Position numbers and translations under genes: made by a program. Source: Bacillus_AB infantis_B (lineage in GTDB: Bacteria > Bacillota > Bacilli > Bacillales > Cytobacillaceae). From it: a DNA stretch of 64,000 nucleotides. The stretch lies in the NCBI RefSeq assembly GCF_008180445.1, contig NZ_VTER01000011.1, positions 1 to 64,000 of the forward strand. The letters are read 5' to 3'. How positions within the stretch are numbered: the stretch's first letter is position 1; each line of letters begins with the position of its first letter. Positions 58,084 to 64,000 of this stretch are shown here, piece after piece. The notes beneath the pieces were generated by a model, which worked only from the letters and a program-made list of their open reading frames with translations, had not been told where the DNA came from and did not search any database.

Positions 58084-58337
58084 GCCGCTTCCGCATTTCG
58101 ATTGTCCAGCTGCGGGCGCTAACCCCTCGAGTCATAAGCCGCCCAAGAATTAAAGGCAAAGAACGCCTTTTATTCCCGGTCGTCTTATGCTTGTCGGGGC
58201 TGAGCAAGCGCCCTCCGCATTTCGATTGTCCAGCTCCAGCGGCTAGAGCCTCGAGTCATAAGCCGATCAGGCTAAAAGGTTAAAGAACAACCTTTCATCC
58301 TGCTCGTCTTATGCTTGTCGGCTCTGTTCAAGCCGCT
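58084..58337. repeat. Structured repeat family 2, two tandem copies
   Basis: Two units of about 126 bp (58084-58211 and 58212-58337), with the start of a third reading into ytoQ. Each unit contains GCATTTCGATTGTCCAGCT, CTCGAGTCATAAGCCG and CGTCTTATGCTTGTCGG. Arms pair: CATAAG/CTTATG in both; AAAGGC/GCCTTT in unit 1 and AAAGGTT/AACCTTT in unit 2; ACCCCTCGA/TCGGGGCT against GAGCCTCGA/TCGGCTC. Confidence 0.8.
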
Positions 58338-58345
58338 TCCGCATT

Positions 58346-58792
58346 TCAATTTTCTTCAAAAACATATGAAAGAATCTTGATTGCCTGATTTACGGTTTCG
58401 ACTGTTGCGTTTGCTTTTTGCGAGAGTTCTTTAAGCGGGTGGTGCAGTTTTTCAGGCCTGATCAGGATCAGCGGCTTTTTCAGTGCGGCGGCAGTGCTGG
58501 CATCCATGCTCGTGTTCCATTGCTTATACTGCTCGCCGAAAAGGGCAATGACCAGGTCGGATTTTTCCATCAGCAGCTGGGTCCGCAGATTGTTGATGCT
58601 TGAAGAAGCCTGGTCGAGGTAAACAGGGCCCGGCTGTTCCCCAAGTATCTCTTCCCCAATCTTATCGGAGCGCTCGTGGTTCTCCATCGGTCCGACAAAA
58701 TGGACCGGAAGCTGGAGGGCTTTTGCTTTTTCCTTCAGCTCTCCCCTCCAGTCTGTATGAATCTCGCCTGCCAGATAAACTGTCAATTCCAT
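58346..58792 (-). CDS. ytoQ: YtoQ family protein
   Basis: This soluble protein of 148 residues matches YtoQ (MELTVYLAGEIHTDWR; NTSMDASTAAALKKPLI). The fold appears related to nucleoside 2-deoxyribosyltransferases, but no activity is established. Two adjacent ATG codons follow AGGAGG; the second (58792) has the better spacing. The gene ends next to the tandem repeat. Confidence 0.85.
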   Translation of the reverse strand: MELTVYLAGEIHTDWRGELKEKAKALQLPVHFVGPMENHERSDKIGEEILGEQPGPVYLDQASSSINNLRTQLLMEKSDLVIALFGEQYKQWNTSMDASTAAALKKPLILIRPEKLHHPLKELSQKANATVETVNQAIKILSYVFEEN

Positions 58793-58952
58793 CATACTTC
58801 CTCCTCTTTGGTAGATATCTTACATTTTACCACTTCTGTTAATAACAAACCGTCCACAGGCCTGAAAAACCGGCAGGAGGGGTTGTCAGATAATTAAAAA
58901 GACGGTTATGATAGAAAAGGACGATATTTTTTCCAGCAGGGAGGAAAATAGT

Positions 58953-59462
58953 ATGAAAAAAATCAGCATCACCGCCTTGCTTATGATATGTTCCGTTCTG
59001 TTCCTGAGCGCCTGTTCTGCATCCTTCCAAGAGGAGCAGAAAGCGGCGAAGAAGGCAGCGGAGACAGCTTTCACCCAAAAGCCCAAGGATGCAAATAATG
59101 AAAATGAAGAGATAGACTATTATTTGCCTTTTGGTGTCGAGGTTGAAGAAGAGAGCCCAAACAATCTAATTTTAAAAAATGGAAGCAAAACATATATCCT
59201 GTTTTATAACCAGAATGAGGGCAAAGGCAGCAAGGTGGTTTATGAGTCTGCAAAACTTCAGAACGAAAGCTATGAGGTGGATGAGTCTTTCCAATATGAT
59301 GGCAGATTCGGATTTATTCTTATTAAAAAGCTGGATGATGACAGAAGTGAATTGATTGTCGGAGCTGATGGGGTCAAGATTACAACGGAAACAAAGACCT
59401 CCAGCCTGAAAGCAGATGCATCATTGATGATTGATATCGTCAACTCTGTCCAGATAAAATAA
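58953..59462 (+). CDS. Lipoprotein, unknown function
   Basis: This 169-residue protein has a signal peptide ending LSAC with Cys21, so it is a membrane-anchored lipoprotein. The mature part begins with a charged helix (QEEQKAAKKAAETAF) followed by a mixed beta-rich domain (LILKNGSKTYILFYN). It is not assigned to a family. GGGAGGAAAATAG precedes the ATG, and a terminator follows. Confidence 0.78.
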   Translation: MKKISITALLMICSVLFLSACSASFQEEQKAAKKAAETAFTQKPKDANNENEEIDYYLPFGVEVEEESPNNLILKNGSKTYILFYNQNEGKGSKVVYESAKLQNESYEVDESFQYDGRFGFILIKKLDDDRSELIVGADGVKITTETKTSSLKADASLMIDIVNSVQIK

Positions 59463-59464
59463 GC

Positions 59465-59497
59465 AAGCAAAGGGGTGAGCCCTTTGCTATTTTTTTT
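59465..59497 (+). terminator. Lipoprotein gene terminator
   Basis: AGCAAAGGG pairs with CCCTTTGCT, followed by ATTTTTTTT. Confidence 0.9.
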
Positions 59498-59678
59498 GCG
59501 TGAAATCAGGAGCATCAAATCAAAAAAACAGAGTAAAGCAGATTCTACAAAGCTTTATGAACCCATACTAGGAGTGTTCAAGTATTTTTTCCTTCCTTTT
59601 TACCCCAGGCATGCTTACAATATAGGTTGTAACATCTGTCTTGACACATGACAATGAAGAATGAACGGGGGATTTTAC

Positions 59679-60722
59679 ATGAGAGAGTTTTTGAAGAGAA
59701 AAGGGGTCAGCCTGTCTGCGAGGGTTTACTTTATAGATGCATTGAGCAGCATGGCATTAGGCTTGTTTTCTTCTCTGATTATAGGACTGATCATTAAGAC
59801 AGTGGGAGAACAGCTGCCGGCAGGATTTGGCGGGAGTTTCTTCATAGAGATGGGGACGCTCGCGATGGGGCTCATGGGGCCGGCAATCGGCGTTGCTGTT
59901 GCTTATGGACTAAATGCACCGCCGCTCGTACTGTTCGCTGCGGTTGCAAGCGGAGCAGCCGGGGCAGCGCTGGGCGGACCGGCTGGAAGCTTTGCTGCTG
60001 CATTGATATCTGTGGAGATTGGGAAGCTTGTCAGCAAGGAGACGAAAATCGATATTATTGTTACGCCTTTTGTTACGATATTGGCCGGCTATGGAACGGC
60101 AGCGCTGATCGGACCCGGAATAAGCTTCCTGTTAAAGGGTCTTGGAAGCATGATCATGTGGGGGACGGAGCAAAGGCCGATTTTAATGGGGATCATTGTG
60201 GCAGTGCTGATGGGCCTCGCCCTTACAGCACCTATCTCCAGTGCAGCCATTGCGCTGATGCTTGATCTGCACGGGCTTGCAGCAGGGGCGGCAACAATCG
60301 GATGTGCAGCCCAAATGGTCGGTTTTGCAGTCAGCAGCTACAGGGAAAATAAAGTAGGCGGCCTCATTGCCCAGGGGCTTGGGACTTCAATGCTGCAGGT
60401 GCCGAATATCATCAGGAATCCGTTGATCCTTCTCCCGCCGACCATTGCGGGGGCAGTTCTTGCACCGCTTGGTACCACTTTATTTGTTCTCGAGAACAAT
60501 GCGGCAGGTGCGGGAATGGGGACAGCCGGCCTTGTCGGGCAGATCATGACAGTGACAGCAATGGGATTCAGCTCGGCTGTCCTCCTGAAAATAGTCATGC
60601 TGCATTTTGTTGGACCAGCCGCGATAAGCTTGTTATTATCTGAGTATATGAGGAAAAAAGGCTGGATCAAACATGATGATATGCTGATCCAGACAGGAGG
60701 AAAAAGAAATGAAAAAGCTTGA
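59679..60722 (+). CDS. Orphan PTS system EIIC-like membrane protein
   Basis: This protein of 347 residues has eight to ten hydrophobic helices. It looks like the PTS_EIIC_2 family (LSARVYFIDALSSMALGLFSSLIIG at the start; AGAAGAALGGPAGSFAAA). No EIIA or EIIB gene or domain is near, so phosphotransfer transport is doubtful and another role is likely. The start is ATG 59679 after GGGGGATTTTAC. Its end overlaps ytpP by 14 bases, so both should be translated together. Confidence 0.78.
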   Translation: MREFLKRKGVSLSARVYFIDALSSMALGLFSSLIIGLIIKTVGEQLPAGFGGSFFIEMGTLAMGLMGPAIGVAVAYGLNAPPLVLFAAVASGAAGAALGGPAGSFAAALISVEIGKLVSKETKIDIIVTPFVTILAGYGTAALIGPGISFLLKGLGSMIMWGTEQRPILMGIIVAVLMGLALTAPISSAAIALMLDLHGLAAGAATIGCAAQMVGFAVSSYRENKVGGLIAQGLGTSMLQVPNIIRNPLILLPPTIAGAVLAPLGTTLFVLENNAAGAGMGTAGLVGQIMTVTAMGFSSAVLLKIVMLHFVGPAAISLLLSEYMRKKGWIKHDDMLIQTGGKRNEKA

Positions 60723-61026
60723 ATCAATGGAACAGTTTGAACAAATGAAAAATGAGGGGCAGCATATTTTTATGTTTTCAGCAGACTGGTGCCCTGACTG
60801 CCGCATCATCGAACCGATCCTTCCAGAGGTAGAAGAGAAGTTCAGCGATTATACCTTTGTATATGTAGACCGTGATGAATATATTGATTTGTGCGGGCAG
60901 CTTGATATCTTCGGAATCCCTAGCTTCATTGCCTTCAGGGATGGAGAGGAATCAGGCCGCTTTGTCAGCAAGGATAGGAAAACACAGGAAGAAATCGAGA
61001 ATTTCATCGCCGGCCTCAGCCGCTGA
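60709..61026 (+). CDS. ytpP: Thioredoxin-like protein
   Basis: This thioredoxin-fold protein of 105 residues has the active-site sequence WCPDC (Cys28 and Cys31) in FMFSADWCPDCRIIEP, unlike the WCGPC of TrxA, and the cis-proline in FGIPSF. It matches YtpP; its reductant and partner are unknown. AGGAGGAAAAAGAA within the preceding gene is its ribosome site. Confidence 0.9.
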   Translation: MKKLESMEQFEQMKNEGQHIFMFSADWCPDCRIIEPILPEVEEKFSDYTFVYVDRDEYIDLCGQLDIFGIPSFIAFRDGEESGRFVSKDRKTQEEIENFIAGLSR

Positions 61027-61033
61027 TATCTTT

Positions 61034-61070
61034 TGCCCTCCGTCTTCTTTGAGATGGAGGGCTTTCTATT
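61034..61070 (+). terminator. ytpP terminator
   Basis: GCCCTCC pairs with GGAGGGC, followed by TTTCTATT. Confidence 0.75.
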
Positions 61071-61115
61071 GTACAATGGAAACTGCAGAAATTTCCCGTT
61101 AAGGAGGGAAAAAGG

Positions 61116-61916
61116 ATGAAAATGGACAGCAGGAAAATGAAGGATGAATTAACCAAAAGGCTGGATGCTGATAACCGGTCTTTCGAATTTGATAAAAAAA
61201 AGGATACCCTCCGGATCGAAAATACAGGAACGGGCAAAGGGATCACCATTTCGCTGCCTGGCATCATTGCTAAATGGCAGGAGCAGAAGGACAAGGCGAT
61301 TGAAGAGGTGGCCTATTATGTGGAAGAAGGACTCAGGGCCATGTCGGGAGAATCCGGGCTTGAAGGCCATGAAAAAAATATCTTCCCTGTCATCAGGTCA
61401 ACTTCTTTTCCACAGGAATCCGAAGAAGGAATCTCGTTCCTGTTTGACGAACATACAGCAGAAACAAGGGTCTATTATGCCCTTGACCAGGGCAAAACCT
61501 ACAGGCTCATTGATTCAGCGCTTATGGAAAAAGAGGGCTGGACAGCTGAAAGGATCAGGGAGATTGCCTTATTCAATGTCAGGTCCCTGTCAACCGGGAT
61601 TAAAAAGGACGAAGTGGCCGGCAATATCTTTTATTTTTTGAATGCAAATGACGGCTATGATGCGAGCCGCATCCTCAATGAAGCTTTTCTGAAGAGCATG
61701 GAGCAGCAGATAACCGGTGAAATGGCACTTGCCGTTCCTCATCAGGATGTCCTGATCATAGCGGATGTGCGGAATAATACGGGCTATGATGTCCTTGCAC
61801 AGATGAATATGAGCTTCTTTGCAAGCGGAAGGGTGCCGATTACGGCATTATCATTTCTTTATGAAAACGGGGAGCTTGAGCCGATTTTCATTCTCGGCAA
61901 AAATAAGAAAAAGTGA
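61116..61916 (+). CDS. ytpQ: DUF1444 family protein YtpQ
   Basis: This 266-residue cytoplasmic protein matches YtpQ/DUF1444 (MDSRKMKDELTKRL at the start). The function is unknown. AAGGAGGGAAAAAGG precedes the ATG. In B. subtilis, ytpR (a tRNA-binding EMAP-like protein) follows; here it is absent and a terminator follows instead. Confidence 0.88.
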   Translation: MKMDSRKMKDELTKRLDADNRSFEFDKKKDTLRIENTGTGKGITISLPGIIAKWQEQKDKAIEEVAYYVEEGLRAMSGESGLEGHEKNIFPVIRSTSFPQESEEGISFLFDEHTAETRVYYALDQGKTYRLIDSALMEKEGWTAERIREIALFNVRSLSTGIKKDEVAGNIFYFLNANDGYDASRILNEAFLKSMEQQITGEMALAVPHQDVLIIADVRNNTGYDVLAQMNMSFFASGRVPITALSFLYENGELEPIFILGKNKKK

Positions 61917-61921
61917 CAGGG

Positions 61922-61951
61922 GAAGGATCACGAAATGTGGTCCTTTTTTAT
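61922..61951 (+). terminator. ytpQ terminator
   Basis: AAGGATCAC pairs with GTGGTCCTT, followed by TTTTA. Confidence 0.8.
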
Positions 61952-62266
61952 ATCTGATAGACAGGGAAAAGCCTGCAGGTTACACTGCCTGTAACAGTTG
62001 TAAACCCGATGTTAAACTGGTTATGCCAAAAGTATAAGCATGATGAGGGCAACTGTGGCAATTTTACCCAAAAAGCCTATAAAAAGGCTCATTCTCTCTT
62101 TTTAACTCGAATTTTTATGAATAGCTGATAAAATAAAAGGGTAGGAAGAATAAGCTGCCCTTTTCATAGAATCTTAAGGGTTATTCAGCTTTTTGTACCA
62201 GAAATTTGAGCATCCGCATACACCGACAGCTTTGCCTAAACAGCCTTTAAGAAAGAGTGATTGATA
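61952..62266. other. 315-bp region without gene, upstream of sftA
   Basis: No frame with a ribosome site and no ytpR remnant is recognised. A hairpin, AGCCTATAAAAAGGCT, near 62078 is followed by a pyrimidine tract and could be a weak terminator. The sftA promoter must lie here; none is obvious. Confidence 0.4.
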
Positions 62267-64000
62267 TTGAGTTGGATAAAAAAACTATTCCGAGTGTTTA
62301 ATAATGAAGACGAGTATATAGAAACGGAAGAAGAGCGTCCGTACATAAAACCGGAAAAACCGAAAAAAGACAGAGACGGACGTGAGATGGAGGCCAGAAT
62401 CCTCTACCAGTACCCTAAGGGGCAGTTCAGGTTTCCGCTTATTCCAGATGAAGGCTCACCAGTAAAGGAAAGGAGACCCAGAGAAAAGCCGGAAAATCCT
62501 GGACATAATCCGCGAAGAAGCCAAAGGGAGCAGCCGGCGGCAGAAACCTGGAAGCATGATCGAAAAAAGGCCGGCCCGCTGAATGATAGTCAAGAAAAAA
62601 GAAATAAACGGCAGCCGGAGCAGCATGAATCTTATGCGGAACCACCCAAAAAGAGCAAAAGCGAGGCGCCGATAGACAACCGCCACCGGCGCCCCTTCAG
62701 GCCAACGGAAATTCCTTCCCCGATATACGGGTTCGAACGGCCGAAGAAAAAGGAAGAATCAGTCATCTATGAGATGAATAGCTTTGACCAGGTGAAAAAC
62801 GCGCCACTTTTCGATGATATTGATTTTCTGAAGAAAACGGTCCTTGATGGAGGCCTGGAAGAAGAAAGCAATGCTGTGATAGATCCGCTTGAGCCAATGC
62901 CTGAAGAACAGCCGGAAGGGAGCTCTGACCTGAAAGGAACCATCAGCCCTGATTTAAGGGTAGGATACGAAGAAGCCTCTGCCGTGTCAGGCAGGGCTGA
63001 AAAGAGTCCTGGTGCAGAAATTGATCCTGACACATATACGGACCGCATTTCCAAATCAGCTGCTGAGGAAGCTTCTTCTGCAGGAGTGCAGGAAGATGAC
63101 CATATCGTGACAAAGGAAGTTGGTCAGGGGAGAGTAATACTTGAAAGCGGAGATTCATACGCAGATGATACGGCCGACAGTATTGAAGCCGACTGCAGCA
63201 TCGAAACCCCGCCGCTGGCTGACATTAACACAGGAATTGACAGCAGTACCCCCGAGATAATGGACAGCAGCTCTCCTTTGGACGGCTATAAAACTGCCCC
63301 CGCATCCAATTTAGATTTCGAGGCGGATGAAAGTGCCGAACCGCTGATGGAAAGCAGCATTGATATGACCATGCCTAAAGACTCTGAGCTAATTAGAACA
63401 GAAACTGAAGAATATGATAACGCTGGTATTTCATATAACTCAGCCGGATCAGAGCCGGCCCCGCTTGACTTTGCAGCAGTGCCGGAATTTGCGGATGCTC
63501 CTGCAGAATTGCCGGATAAGGCTGAAATTGATAAAGAAACAGAATATCTTAAAGAGCTCTCAGCCGATGACGGAGAACTATCCCAAGACCATGATGTGAA
63601 ATTTGCTGAGCTCCAAATGGAATCTGCGAAAGGTGAACAGTGTACACAGGAAACGGGCCAGCATGAAGCAGCGCCTGCCCTGCTGCTGGATGAGGCTGAG
63701 CCGGAAACTGCAGAGGGAAGGGCCAGGGAAACCAGCGGAGACATACCGGCCCAGGAAGAAGAACAGCAGTCAAAGCCAAAATCGCCGCTGCCATTCAATG
63801 TGATTATGCTGAAACAGGACAGAAGGATTGCAGAGCAGAAGAAAAAAGAACAAAATACAGCTGTGAAGCAAATGCCTGTTACCCGGGAAAATACCGAAGA
63901 AGCAGTGCCGCCGGCTGTCTCAGCTGAAGTTATCGGGAATGAAGGACCTGCAAATACAAATTTACAGGTTCGCGGCGAGGACAATGCCCGCGCTTCTGAT
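62267..64000 (+). CDS. sftA: DNA translocase SftA (partial, N-terminal part)
   Basis: The frame is open from TTG 62267 to the right edge, 578 codons with no stop. The N-terminus (MSWIKKLFRVF) and the motifs YQYPKGQFRFPLIPDE and PTEIPSPIYGFERP match SftA (YtpS), the soluble septum-associated FtsK-like translocase that moves chromosomal DNA out of the closing septum. Only the long, acidic, low-complexity linker (rich in Glu, Ser, Ala) is present; the ATPase motor lies beyond 64000. AAAGAGTG lies 7 bases before the TTG. The linker seems long compared with B. subtilis. Confidence 0.88.
   Translation, partial: MSWIKKLFRVFNNEDEYIETEEERPYIKPEKPKKDRDGREMEARILYQYPKGQFRFPLIPDEGSPVKERRPREKPENPGHNPRRSQREQPAAETWKHDRKKAGPLNDSQEKRNKRQPEQHESYAEPPKKSKSEAPIDNRHRRPFRPTEIPSPIYGFERPKKKEESVIYEMNSFDQVKNAPLFDDIDFLKKTVLDGGLEEESNAVIDPLEPMPEEQPEGSSDLKGTISPDLRVGYEEASAVSGRAEKSPGAEIDPDTYTDRISKSAAEEASSAGVQEDDHIVTKEVGQGRVILESGDSYADDTADSIEADCSIETPPLADINTGIDSSTPEIMDSSSPLDGYKTAPASNLDFEADESAEPLMESSIDMTMPKDSELIRTETEEYDNAGISYNSAGSEPAPLDFAAVPEFADAPAELPDKAEIDKETEYLKELSADDGELSQDHDVKFAELQMESAKGEQCTQETGQHEAAPALLLDEAEPETAEGRARETSGDIPAQEEEQQSKPKSPLPFNVIMLKQDRRIAEQKKKEQNTAVKQMPVTRENTEEAVPPAVSAEVIGNEGPANTNLQVRGEDNARASD

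Overview
The window is chromosomal DNA from a member of the Bacillaceae, probably outside the B. subtilis group. The gene content and much of the order match the B. subtilis 'yt' region: ytlACD, ytmAB, pckA-metK-asnB, ytoA-ytpAB-ytqAB-ytzC, leuS-ytwF-cse60, ytfP-ytgP-ytzG-ytzE, ythPQ-ytjP, ytkP-ytlPQ-amyX-ytmP-ytzH-trmB-ytnP-ytoP and ytpPQ-sftA. Purine-rich Shine-Dalgarno sites, TTG/GTG starts, an S-box and a T-box fit a low-to-moderate GC Firmicute. Names follow B. subtilis orthologues recognised from memory; no search was run.

Layout. 1-380: the 3' end of a group II intron (reverse transcriptase C-terminus plus RNA domains V and VI), inserted inside a copy of a palindromic repeat. 427-3020: a NitT/TauT-type ABC importer. 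3163-4230: ytmA, ytmB. 4291-6359: a minor citrate synthase with its divergent LysR regulator. 6423-9065: a DUF4385 protein, PEP carboxykinase and a small membrane protein. 9451-13284: the aa3-type quinol oxidase operon qoxABCD, reading leftwards. 13643-18172: a DCC thiol oxidoreductase, metK under a SAM riboswitch, and asnB. 18169-26619: C39-like protein, ytoA, ytpA-ytpB (bacilysocin and C35 terpene), mnmM/mnmL (tRNA wobble uridine), small proteins, an alpha/beta hydrolase and an MFS transporter. 27042-30886: a sigma-54 regulated 3-hydroxybutyrate module (activator, GntP permease, dehydrogenase). 31018-33800: T-box controlled leuS. 34017-45575: rhodanese, cse60, flavoprotein, MurJ-like flippase, pseudouridine synthase, an M48 protease fused to ankyrin repeats, MOSC protein, Ecs-like ABC pair and a PepV-type dipeptidase. 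45615-54244: D-amino acid transaminase, cysteine synthase, ytlP/ytlQ, amyX, ytmP, ytzH and trmB. 54404-64000: a duplicated repeat, ytnP lactonase, ytoP, a DUF84 NTPase, a tandem structured repeat, ytoQ, a lipoprotein, an orphan PTS IIC protein, ytpP, ytpQ and the first 578 codons of sftA.

Most genes are housekeeping. The less ordinary material is in the regulatory and intergenic DNA: two or three families of palindromic repeats whose arms show compensatory changes, an unexplained multi-hairpin segment between the SAM riboswitch terminator and metK, and a sigma-54 promoter combined with a full-consensus cre site and a repeated TCCGGAAAA palindrome. No phage, CRISPR array, rRNA or tRNA gene was seen. 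The ortholog of ytpR, which lies between ytpQ and sftA in B. subtilis, is missing here.
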